Below, in pieces: positions 55,297-64,000 of a DNA stretch of 64,000 nt. This DNA comes from Lithodes maja. Its lineage: Eukaryota > Arthropoda > Malacostraca > Decapoda > Lithodidae. The notes beneath the pieces were generated by a model. It was not told the DNA's origin, searched no databases, and worked only from the letters and a program-made list of their open reading frames with translations. Position numbers and translations under genes: made by a program. The DNA is taken from assembly GCA_037953745.1 (NCBI GenBank), contig JBAKBP010007168.1, positions 1 through 64,000 on the forward strand, read 5' to 3'. Position 1 is the first letter of the stretch; each line of letters starts with the position of its first letter.

Positions 55297-57106
55297 TGTG
55301 ACGCACCCCAGTGCTTTGCAACGCAACCTGATTGTACTCCTTGGTACTCGACTGTACCGCCCGTGATCTGGCTACCGTCAGCCGCAATGTATATTGAGTG
55401 TGACAACTTATAACTATGTTCTTTGTATCTCTGCAAAGGTCTCGTCATGTGCTAACCAGTGGTGGGTTTTGTTTTAAGCCATGTCGAGACCTTCCATTTA
55501 ATATGTAGTATCAATAGAGAAGTTGATAGATAAGACAATGGGAGTTCAGAGAGAGAGAGTGAGTTAGGCTTCAGAGCAAGAGGGTAGCAACGCGCCACGC
55601 TGCCGGCCGGGTGGGTTGCCAGACGTATGGACTGGTTGGCAGCCCTGCGCTTATAGCTAGGCGCGACAGGGTTAGTAGTCCATTGTTGCCTGCCTACGCT
55701 GCCTGGGCTGGGCCCATGTTGTCGTACAGTACACTGCCTGGAGGCTGGCTGCGTGTTCCATGACCAGGTTGCCTAGAACCTTTGAGATTCTAACATCCCT
55801 TGCCCTCTCTCCCAACTTCTCACTGTTGCACTCTTTCTCTCTGACGACATTACTCTCATTTCATTCTTCTCTCTATTTAAATGCATAACCTTCCCTTGAG
55901 GTCCTAAAGGAGTTTCAGCACTCACCTCTCGTATTACTCTTAGGACAAGCATATATTTACATGTATTAGATTTAAGGGGTTAATGTGAACAGCGATCTTC
56001 TTGATGAGGATAGTTGGTGAACGTTCTACATGTTCACGAGTTATATGCCCCGCTCATCATCCCATTTGTGACTAGACTGGTGCCATGTGTAAGAGCCCGA
56101 CCATGCCCAGGAGTTGTCTGTAGAGGGACGAGGACTTAGCCTTGATTTGCATACCGAGCCAGGAGCGAGTGTAGTACCCGAGACTACAGCTCGCTCGTAG
56201 TGCCGGTATAGTAGAGTAACGTAATTTATCTGTCCTTGTGTTCTCTACAGTCTTTTCCTGGGTTCTCGCTTTCGGTGCTGGGACTCGTTGTTCCTGTGAC
56301 TTGGCCTGCTAGCTAGAACACATGGGGATGATGAGTGGGATATATCTTTATTTTACTATGCATTGCAGCTCTCTTTAAGTATATGTATGTAACCCTTTAC
56401 AATACACATTACTCACACACAAGACAACACTATTAATACTTTCATGTATCAATTAACTGCACTGTCGTTTTGCTGCTGTGTCCGGAGTTCTGTTGCGTAG
56501 GGCGCATACGGACTCGGAGGGGAGACAGAGTGAGAGAAGCGAAGTAGCCTATGCGGTAGTAGGCTACCGGCGCAGTACTGTTGCCTGCAACCTTTTTGTT
56601 ATTCCAAGTATAGATTCATTATTATAATAAGTGACTACTATTTATGTTCCTCCCATGTGTATTATTAGGTATCTACTGGATCATGAACATCTTGTATGCT
56701 ACATGCTAGTGCATGTTAGTAGGGGACAGTTATTGTAGTGCACGCGCTTTCAAGTAGGCGTGTACATTTGTCATTTAGCATTTCACTGTCATACCTTTAG
56801 CCTGCTTCTATTCTACATTATTAGAGGCTTAATATTAACGTAGTTTCTTGAGTATTGCATTTCTTTAGTAATAACGTAACCTATAAATGTCTGAGGGAGT
56901 TTAGCCTCATAGCCTACCCCTGTTGTACACTTTCGCCGAATTAAGGTACCTCGTTACCGTAGACGATAACTCTGTAGGGCGTTGGTGCTTTTGTTGTCTG
57001 GAGCATATAGTATTTGGGACTGGAATCGAGCGTGTCGTTGTCACTTAAGCCATTTCTGTCCTACGATCAAGAATCCCGAATATGTATTGCCGATCCAGCC
57101 GTAACA
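55297..57106 (+). repeat. 3' LTR of gypsy B
   Basis: 1,810 bp, about 99.7% identical to the 5' LTR by eye count. Ends GCCGTAACA, followed by the ATAT duplication at 57107-57110 and the resumed gypsy A LTR. Confidence 0.95.
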
Positions 57107-57718
57107 ATATACACTGGTGTACCCGTGGGTATCATAGTTTCTTATCAATTAGGACATGGGGTTTTAACATATTACTTCTCGGATGGAAGAACATACATAG
57201 ATTTATGGGGGCGGTTGGTCTTCAGAAACTTGGTCTGGCAAGACGAGGTATTTTAGGGGGTTAACATATTACTTCTCGGATGGAAGAACATACATAGATT
57301 TATGGGGGCGGTTGGTCTTCAGAAACTTAGTCTGGCAAGACAGGGGGTTAACATATTACTTCTTGGATGGAAAAACATACATAGATTTAGGCCTGTCTGA
57401 ACTGGTTGGCATTGGCTCAACCTAGGGACAGGGCATGGGTGTATTAAATTAAGGTGTATTCATGTTCATCATCATGTAGGTAGAGGTGTAGGACACGAGG
57501 GGTAGTGTATACGCGAGGTGGGGGAAAGGTCAGTGGTTAGAAGGGATAGGCAGGTGTGGTTTGGAGCTGCTTAGCCCTGCGGGCTTCGGCCTGTCTTAAC
57601 TGGTTGGCTTGGTCACCTGGTCCTTTCTTTCTGTGGGCCTTTCCTTCAGGTGTTTCTGTTCCCGTTTCCTGGTGGTGTTCGCTCGTGGCTTCCGTGGTGG
57701 GCTTCTCGTTCTGGGGCA
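57107..57718 (-). repeat. 5' LTR of gypsy A, outer part
   Basis: Matches 32704-33319 with only a handful of changes, including the three ~95-base tandem units. The LTR starts, in the element's direction, with TGCCCC at 57718. The outer flank is a LINE fragment. Confidence 0.9.
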
Positions 57719-58990
57719 TTTTATGTATGCATAGTATGCAAAGGTGAACTTGTGTTCAATGACCGGCTCGAGAGTGTTCACTTTGAATGAAACACTGGAG
57801 ATGGTTGACAAGTCTTGCTACTTGGGTGATACCATCTCTGCCGGTGGTGGAGCTGAGGCCGCCACTATCGCCAGAATAAGATGCGGCTAGGAAAAGTTTA
57901 GAGAACTTTTGCCACTACTCGCCATGAGAAAACTGCCTCTCCCCTTTAAAACCCGGCAAGCGCGATAGGCCTCACGGAAGGCTTCCTATAGGGAACGCGA
58001 TAGGCCTCACGGAAGCAAGACCATAAAAAAAGCTTTCCAAAAAAAAAAAAGGGCCTATCAAAACAAAGGAATTTGTCTCTAGGTGAGATAATTCCCCTCC
58101 AGTACTCATCCATGTAAATCTCACCCACCCTCCTCCCCTCCTTCCCCACCTTATTCCCCCCTCCCTCCCCTCCTCAATTATCACCTATTTTCCCTCTTAT
58201 TATCATCATTTATCGGTTATTTTTCTCTCCCGCGATAATGTAGCACAAGTGGGTTGCAGAAAAGATCGTTATGTAACACCCAGACACCGGCCCACACCGC
58301 CCCGCTCGTCTCAGTTACCTCACAGACAGCGAGAGAGGAGGGTTGCCTGTGTTTCTCTCTCGCCTGAGATTATGACCGGGTGGCCAATATCTTCGTTTTT
58401 CACCACCCAAATGCTTTTCCCACTTATTTTAGCACTCTTGAAGGTTCATATATACATCATATATGTAAAATAAAAGCATACCGAAAACAAATAATGCTCT
58501 ATATTGTAAATATAACGAATTCTGTCAGAATCCAAGGCTAGAAATGCACAAATAACTACCCTAGCCCCTAGGTCTATTTAGCGCTTGTCAGGTTAAGGGT
58601 AATTAAAGTGTACGCTTCATGCGTTTGAAGCGCAATAACATATGCTTCAGAAACGTGGCCTGTCAAAGCGGATGATATAAACAGAATGGAACGCAATGAG
58701 ATGAGAATGGTGAGATATATGTGTGGTGCCAAACTGCAAGATAGGATATCAAGTGAAGAGCTAAGGAGAAGGTTAGGTATCAAGAGTATCAGTGATGAGA
58801 TGCGTACTAGCAGGCTTGGATGGTTTGAACATCTGGAGAGGATGGATGAACTAAGTTGGGTGAAAAAATGGTGGAGGGAGCTGCACCAAAAAAGACGTGG
58901 GATAGGACCTTGTGGTCTGATCTTAAATCAAAGAACCTGACAAGTGAGGCAGCTCTTAACAGGGTTGCCTGGAACGCCGCCATTAGGACG
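57719..58990 (+). pseudogene. LINE post-RT fragment, split by a TTAA element and adjoining gypsy A
   Basis: 57725-57945 encodes, with frame breaks, YLGDTISAGGGAEAATIARI and LLPLLAMRKLPLPFK. After the insertion 58597-58940 encodes VYASCV, ASETWPVKADDINRMERNEM, MVRYMCGAKLQDRISSEELR and RLGWFEHLERMDE, the C-terminal region found after the RT in several animal LINEs. The RT core is missing because gypsy A has replaced or displaced it at 57718. Stops and frame shifts show decay. The exact clade was not assigned. Confidence 0.75.
57946..58596. mobile_element. Divergent TTAA-flanked element (family T2), second copy
   Basis: TTAA at 57946-57949 and 58593-58596. The left end ACCCGGCAAGCGCGATAGGCC matches the inverted right end of 22917-23549. 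The right end reads, in reverse, CCTGACAAGCGCTAAATAG. The middle shares landmarks with T1: CTCCCCTCCTTCCCCAC, CAATTATCACCTATTTTCCCT, and a segment like TATATCTCCGATTTTGACCATCCAAACGC. T1 and T2 are therefore related branches. It interrupts a LINE whose frame lines up around the TTAA. A short internal duplication (GCGATAGGCCTCACGGAAG) is at 57960-58014. Confidence 0.8.
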
Positions 58991-59789
58991 TGAGACCGGA
59001 ACGGCACTTCGAGTGGGGCACTCAGTCTTTAAATTAGTGTATGTATGTATTTACAGTAATGAATGGAGAATGCTTTTGAATAGATGAGTGAAAACGCAGT
59101 CATTTGGGAGAAGGGGTCGGGCGCCAATTAGTCCATCAGGCGCCTGGCCCGGAGAGCCGGTATATATGAATGGTACGCCTGGAAGTAGGGCTTCGCTGCA
59201 TGTCTGCCTGCTGAGACCGGAACTTCTCTGGGAGGTTGGCGGCCGGGGGAGTGCTGGAGTGACCTTGGTGATCCCTGGTCTCTGGGTCTTCTCCTGGGTG
59301 ACCTAGATGTGTGTGAATTTGTCTTTTTTTTGTGTGTGTTCATTGTTTTGTTTTTGATGTTGTGTTGTGTTGTCTCGAGTCGGCCACCCTAGTTAAAAAA
59401 ATAAAAAAATGGGGAATGGGCTTGAACAAATATATAGATAAATACCGGTAGATGTATTTACAGTAGGCTACATGTATATTACATCACACACTGTCAGAGT
59501 AGGCTATATTAAAAGATTGGTATATCAGTAAATAAGAAACTTGCAACCATTTTTAAAACACCATTGTGTTCTGGATGCAAATCTAATGAACTGCAACAAA
59601 CTTTGGAAAAATAATCATAATGCCGTATAAAATGCATTCATTCATATATACCCATATACCCAGGCACACACCCGATAGCCAGGGGTGGCTAACTCGAGAC
59701 ATAGACATATGAGATATAAATTAAAACTTTTATTGTGCGTAATTCGTCTTATACTCATCTTTATTCATATTAGTTTATAACTGCATTTT
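58991..59789. other. Unassigned; inverted repeat 59374-59704
   Basis: CTCGAGTCGGCCACCCTAG near 59379 pairs with AGGGGTGGCTAACTCGAG near 59682 (about 20 of 24 matching), enclosing ~280 bp. G/C-rich sequence at 59090-59310 is followed by (TGT)n and A/T runs. It could be a small DNA element or the 5' region of the next LINE. No ORF is supported. Confidence 0.4.
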
Positions 59790-61607
59790 GTGTCACCCCA
59801 GGTCTTGCCAGGTTGGCAAGACTATGTGGCTGACCTGTATCAGGCCTCCAGAGATGCTAGGTCTCATTGGCTTGAAGTAGGTCAGCCTAGACAGGGGCCT
59901 ATATTTGAACTTCACAAAAGAGCAAAGGCTAGGACCAAATATGCCATTAGATTTATTAAGCAAAATGAAAACCAATTAAGGAAGGAAGCCCTTGCAAAGA
60001 GTCTGGCAGAAAAGGATACTAACTGTTTTTGGAAGGACATCAGATCCATGCAAAATTGTAACACACTATTACCTGTCAGTGTTGAGGGGGTTACGGGTGA
60101 AGAGAACATTGCTGACTTATGGAAAACTCATTTTAAGGAACTACTTAACAGTGTAAACCAAAGGTCTACTAATGGTGCAATTCAATATGTGAAAGATAGT
60201 AATTATGAAGACATTAAAGTGACTGAAAGTGATCTTGAGAATGCCATAAGAAAACTTAACCTAAATAAAGCTTGTGGGCTGGATGGTATATATGCAGAAC
60301 ATCTTAAATATGCAGATAAGTTGTTAATAGATAAACTTAGTTCTTGCATCACCAGTCTATTTACGCATGGTGTCCTGCCGGAGTCTATGATATCCGTAAT
60401 ACTTGTTCCTGTCATTAAAGATAAATCAGGTAAAATTACAGCAAAAGACAACTACCGCCCAGTAGCACTTGCTAGTGTGGTGAGTTAGGTAGTTGAAATG
60501 ATAATGCTAGAAAGAATGTCTGCATATATTGTCACCAGCAGCAATCAGTTTGGCTTTAAGAAAAATCACGGCACAGACCAATGCATATATGTGCTGAAAG
60601 AAGTGATTGATACATACAACAAACTAAATAGCTCAATTTTCTCTTGTTTTCTTGATGCAAGTAAGGCTTTTGATAGGGTGTGTCACAAAACCTTATTTGA
60701 AAAATTAGTTAACAGGGGAGTGCCTAGCTATATTGTTAGGATACTTATTTTCTGGTATGCTAATCAAAAAATGTGTGTAAGATGGGGCAACATCCTGTCA
60801 GGCTCTTTCGCCGTAACCAATGGTGTTAGGCAGGGGGGGATATTGTCTCCGTATCTTTTCAACCGCTACATGGATGATCTTAGTCTGGAGCTGAACAAGA
60901 CTCGCACTGGGTGCTGTATTGGCAGCACCATTGTAAATCATCTCATGTATGCTGATGACCTAGCCTTAATCGCACCCTCTGGAGCAGGACTGGATAAATT
61001 ATTAAGAGTATGTGAAAAATTTGGAATCGAACATTCAGTCAAATTTAATCCTATAAAGAGCAATATCATAATATTTAAATCTAACCTTCTATTGAAATCA
61101 AAGCTACCTAAATTCCATTTGTATGAAGAAATTATAGAAGAAGTAAGTAAAGTAAAGTATCTAGGACACTATATTTCATGTGATCGCTCAGATGATGAGG
61201 ATATGGGTCGTCAGCGAAGGCAACTTTACATGCAGGGAAATTCAATATTAAGAAAATTTCATATGTGCACATGGGATACAAAAATAACATTGTTCAACTC
61301 CTACTGCTCACCAATGTATACAGCACAACTATGGTGGAACTATAAGAAAATTACAGTGAATAGACTAAGTATCTCATATCACAATATCATGAAAATGTTT
61401 CTGGGGCTCTCAAAATATGAGAGTACAAGTACTCTATGTGCCTATATGAACTTACACTGTTACAAATCACTCATTAGAAAGCTAACATATAAATTCATTC
61501 AGCGCCTTAACACTTCTGAGAACAGGATCATTAAAATGCTACAAACTCCAAGCATAGTGTACACCTCCAGGATCCAGGCACACTGGAGGAAGTTGCTCTA
61601 TATTTAA
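59790..61607 (+). pseudogene. LINE reverse transcriptase with one in-frame stop
   Basis: One frame runs 59790-61607, interrupted only by TAG at 60486-60488 in the ASVVS-stop-VVEM segment. A linker leads to LNLNKACGLDGIYAEHLKY near 60258, then DNYRPVALASV at 60450. Next come FLDASKAFDRV near 60648, GVRQGGILSPYLFN near 60826, catalytic MYADDLALIAP near 60945, KVKYLGHYISCD near 61155 and a C-terminal region to 61607. The endonuclease is absent, so it is 5'-truncated. The wording of the motifs resembles RTs annotated in fish and invertebrates in the I/Nimb-like or related groups, but the clade is uncertain. A single nonsense mutation suggests moderate age. Confidence 0.82.
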
Positions 61608-62009
61608 CCTTAAGTAATGATTTCAGGTCTGCTACTCTACAGAATTAGCATACCGGTACTGATCCTCATAGTGCAGTACAGTACCGATATTCCTATACTG
61701 TACTGTAGCAACATACTGTACTGGAAGCTAAATGATGTGAGGCATGGTACTGTACACAATTAGGACAGTGGTTTTGGTAACACAGTAGTTTGATGACCAC
61801 TGTTTTTGGTTGAGGCAGTGCTGTGAACTACATGATAGCAAGCTGGGTATTATTTAATTTATTTTTATTTTATGTAGCCTATGTACAGTAGCTTATATAT
61901 ATTTATATATATTTATGTTACTGTAAGGTATATATGGACCCCAGTATGGTCCCCTCTGTACTGTGTGAGTCTGAAATAAAGTATTATTATTATATTATTA
62001 TTATTATAA
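61608..62009 (+). terminator. LINE 3' UTR with AATAAA and (ATT)n tail
   Basis: About 370 bases of non-coding sequence with repeated GTACTGTAC-type words end in AATAAA at 61975-61980 followed by (ATT)n to about 62007. The tail type matches the SINE tail at 9047-9066, so a shared retroposition machinery is possible. Confidence 0.65.
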
Positions 62010-62309
62010 CCCACCCTCTTATCAGTGGGGTGGCACAAAATGTACAAATTTTATGAGCCTGCCTTCAAAATGTATAGGCCTACATAATATATACAACATT
62101 TGCTTACTATTGTTGAACATGAGTGTAAATATATATTACAAAATGACCACTACAAAGTAAAACAAAGAATATAATAAAGACGAAACATCGTAATATAATA
62201 AATATTATGAGGTATTTCAGGAACTGCAATGATCGACAACTAGACATATCGGCTGGCTGGAACGGTTTGAAGGGTATATTTAAACGCAACGGAGGTGAGG
62301 GGCGGTGAC
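62010..62309. other. No gene seen
   Basis: AT-rich sequence between the LINE tail and a minisatellite. Confidence 0.5.
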
Positions 62310-62443
62310 TGGACGACTCGGCCCATGGGACAACTCGGCTCGGACAGCTCGGCCCACTTTTGGACAACTCGGCCACGACGGCGAGACAGCTCGGCCCATT
62401 ATTTGAGACAGCTCGGCCACAACGGCGAGACAGCTCGGCCCCA
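62310..62443. repeat. Minisatellite with GACAGCTCGGCCC core
   Basis: Imperfect units of about 20-35 bases (GGACAACTCGGC, GGACAGCTCGGCCC, GAGACAGCTCGGCC) repeat six or seven times, some carrying the longer ACAACGGCGAGACAG segment. Confidence 0.8.
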
Positions 62444-62519
62444 TGTTATGCTATGAGGCAATTTTTTTAATATAGCCATGAAAAAGCCTGTAGCCTTGAA
62501 ATTCGTGATTGTATCTAAC

Positions 62520-62533
62520 CTTGTGTGTGTGTG

Positions 62534-62586
<53 letters not shown>

Positions 62587-62590
62587 TGTA
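62520..62590. repeat. (TG)n and (TA)n microsatellites
   Basis: TGTGTGTGTG at about 62522 followed by a long TATATA run to about 62583. Confidence 0.9.
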
Positions 62591-62622
62591 TATATAATGA
62601 CGATCAGACTAAAACACGCCCA

Positions 62623-63500
62623 TTAACCTCTCCGCGGCGCACAGGGGGTTTTCTACAGGGTAAGACTGTGTGCACCTATGATGATTTTGGGACCTATTGC
62701 CAATTTCGATAAAAAGTACATCATCGTGTAGGGAATGTTTGCGTGCATCGGCCCATATATATTTGACCCCCCAAAAAATGTCTGGGGTGGGGGTGGGGGA
62801 ACGGTCCGTAGTTGAAAAATGTGGAGTGAATGGCACCGCGCGGCTAGATTGTCATCGAGCGGCGAGATTTCCCTGCCGAATTTTCACGCGCCCAGGGGAT
62901 AGAAGGAGAGGGAGGAGGGGGTGGGTTACCGCGTATTATCACGTATATCTCCTTTTTTGAGCCCTTTTAGGCTATGTAGAGTATGTATACGTGTGTAGGC
63001 TACCAATATAACAATGAATATGCCTCATAGTGACCAAAAATTGCAATATATAAGGGAATTATAAGAGAATTTTTAGGCGGGAATGAAGATGTGTTGGAGG
63101 TTTGGGGGCAATTTATGAGCTGAGAGTGTGGTTTACGCCATACATATCACTTATATCTTGTACGTAGAGCACTGTCATGCTATAATACAGACTTGTACGT
63201 ATGTATACGTGCCATATATCAAAATATATACCGCATATAGACCAATTCATGCGATATTTACGCACATTACTAATGAGTTTCTATGCGTGAACCAAGGTGT
63301 GAGTGAGTTGTGCTGGGAATGAAAGGGGGAGAGGGTGTGTTACGCCATAAATATCACGTAAATCTTGTATTTAGAGCACTGTCATGCTATAATAAAGACG
63401 TGTACGTATGTAGGCGTCCCATATAACAAGGAATATACCGCATATAGACCAATTGATGCGATATTTACGCAAATTGTGAATGTGTTTCTAGCAGACGGAA
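62623..63500 (+). repeat. TTAA-type end followed by three ~207-bp tandem units
   Basis: TTAACCTCTCCGCGGCGCAC at 62623 closely resembles the A end of T1 (TTAACCTCTGAAGTGCGCAC) and is followed by GGGGG as in T1. Further right, three units start with GTTACCGCG/GTTTACGCC/GTTACGCC at 62925, 63131 and 63339. They share TATCACGTA, AGAGCACTGTCATGCTATAAT, GTACGTATGTA and ACCGCATATAGACCAATT, and each is preceded by a GA-rich stretch. No matching B end was found, so either this is a truncated relative with an internal expansion or the two features are unrelated. Confidence 0.55.
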
Positions 63501-64000
63501 GCCTGAAAGGGTGGGTGGGAGGGAGGCATGCAGGGAGGGAGTGAGTGAGTCGTGGAGAGATGGAAGGCAGGCAGATCTCTAGATAGATAGCCAGCTTTGT
63601 GATAATTGTGGAGGCGCCCGAGGCGTATGGATGTCTTGGTATTTTGAACCTTATGTCTACCAGATGTCTGGTGTTCGTAGCCACCAAGAGGTCTACAATA
63701 ACATGAGTCAGGAATGGAGAGAGAGAGAGAGAGAAACTGAGACATGCGTAATCCATTGCGTATGTCGTACGTATAAATGGACTTCAGAATTGCATTTTTA
63801 TGCAAGCAGACATTGCATTTTAGACACATGTGAAGTACCACAGAAACATGTAGGCCAATGACTGTAAATAAAGTACTATATTATAGACCACCAACGAGGG
63901 TGGTCAGTAAACACAGGCAGATTGCCTTTTGTGATAGAGGGCTAAATATAGACTGGTGTCTCCTTACACTTGCGAAAGGGTAGATTGCCACCAGAGAAAC
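63501..64000. other. No certain gene
   Basis: GGGAGGGA-rich sequence near 63515-63560, a (GA)n run near 63717-63735 and AT-rich sequence to the window end. Overlapping short ORFs on both strands have no recognisable features. Confidence 0.4.

Larger units (their letters stand above)
46577..57106 (+). mobile_element. Gypsy B: Gmr1-like LTR retrotransposon (integrase before RT)
   Basis: A complete element with 1,810-bp LTRs (46577-48386, 55297-57106), TG...CA ends and a 4-bp ATAT duplication (46573-46576, 57107-57110) confirmed by the empty site at 32704-32710 in the other LTR of gypsy A. Order: LTR, primer site, gag with SCAN-like capsid and CCHC knuckle, protease, integrase, RT, RNase H, polypurine tract, LTR. 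Placing integrase before RT is the diagnostic arrangement of Gmr1-like Ty3/gypsy elements. It is split by nested T1 elements (52877-54124) and has frame changes in gag, so this copy is not autonomous. Confidence 0.9.
31271..57718 (-). mobile_element. Gypsy A: Ty3/gypsy LTR retrotransposon with nested insertions
   Basis: Two copies of a ~2.05-kb sequence (31271-33319 and 45096-46576 + 57111-57718) flank a minus-strand gag-protease-RT-RNaseH-integrase region. The internal side of the left copy is preceded, in the element's direction, by a polypurine tract. LTR ends are TGCCCC...GGCTCCA. About 20 differences between LTR copies were counted by eye (roughly 1%). Inside sit a LINE (33795-34557), an L2-type LINE (~35250-36865), T1 elements (42634-43269 and 43826-44562) and gypsy B in the 5' LTR (46577-57106). 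Without these the element would be about 12 kb. No target-site duplication is visible between its outer flanks (A run versus TTTTATGTATGC). Confidence 0.85.

Noticed and set aside
31231..57725. Target-site duplication for gypsy A
   Set aside because: The left flank is an A run and the right flank is TTTTATGTATGC. These are not direct repeats, so no duplication is claimed.

Overview
The window is animal genomic DNA, almost certainly from an invertebrate. No host gene, rRNA gene or functional tRNA gene is recognisable. What is present is layered transposable elements, minisatellites and microsatellites ((GA)n, (TA)n, (TG)n). The mixture of Ty3/gypsy, Gmr1-like, CR1/L2-type LINE, hAT, PIF/Harbinger-like and TTAA-flanked elements, with abundant (GA)n tracts, suggests a decapod crustacean or similar arthropod. 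That taxonomic guess is inference only.

Layout. 1-431 (minus) is the 5' end of a coiled-coil ORF that runs off the left edge. 1-14 kb holds four copies of a ~0.61-0.63 kb element bounded by TTAA (called family T1 here), a divergent TTAA element, a CR1-type LINE with an 854-codon ORF (5.2-7.7 kb), a tRNA-derived SINE (8.8 kb) and a PIF/Harbinger-like element with a 39-bp perfect terminal inverted repeat (11.0-12.5 kb). 14-25 kb holds decayed fragments (gypsy integrase, LINE tails, a hAT transposase end), a 1.3 kb polypurine tract, a 20-bp minisatellite and more TTAA elements. 26.5-30.3 kb is a very homogeneous 36-bp tandem array of about 106 units.

31.27-57.72 kb is one nested structure. The host is a minus-strand Ty3/gypsy element (gypsy A) with ~2.05 kb LTRs (31271-33319, and 45096-46576 continued at 57107-57718). 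It carries gag, protease, RT, RNase H, integrase and an unusual proline-rich 3' region that stays open through the polypurine tract into the LTR. It has been hit by a CAA-tailed LINE fragment, an L2-type LINE and two TTAA insertions. Its 5' LTR has been split by a second LTR element (gypsy B, 46577-57106) with 1810-bp LTRs that differ at about 6 positions. Gypsy B has integrase upstream of reverse transcriptase and a SCAN-like capsid region, the arrangement known for Gmr1-like elements. Its RT is split by a T1 element that itself contains a second T1 element. At each of these sites the target is TTAA, duplicated, and the flanking reading frame is continuous once the insert and one TTAA are left out of account.

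57.7-62.0 kb holds a LINE fragment (split by another TTAA element) and a LINE with RT and one in-frame stop. 62-64 kb holds minisatellites and a ~207-bp three-unit tandem repeat. The most notable things are the TTAA element superfamily with its dated insertion sites, and the Gmr1-like element.
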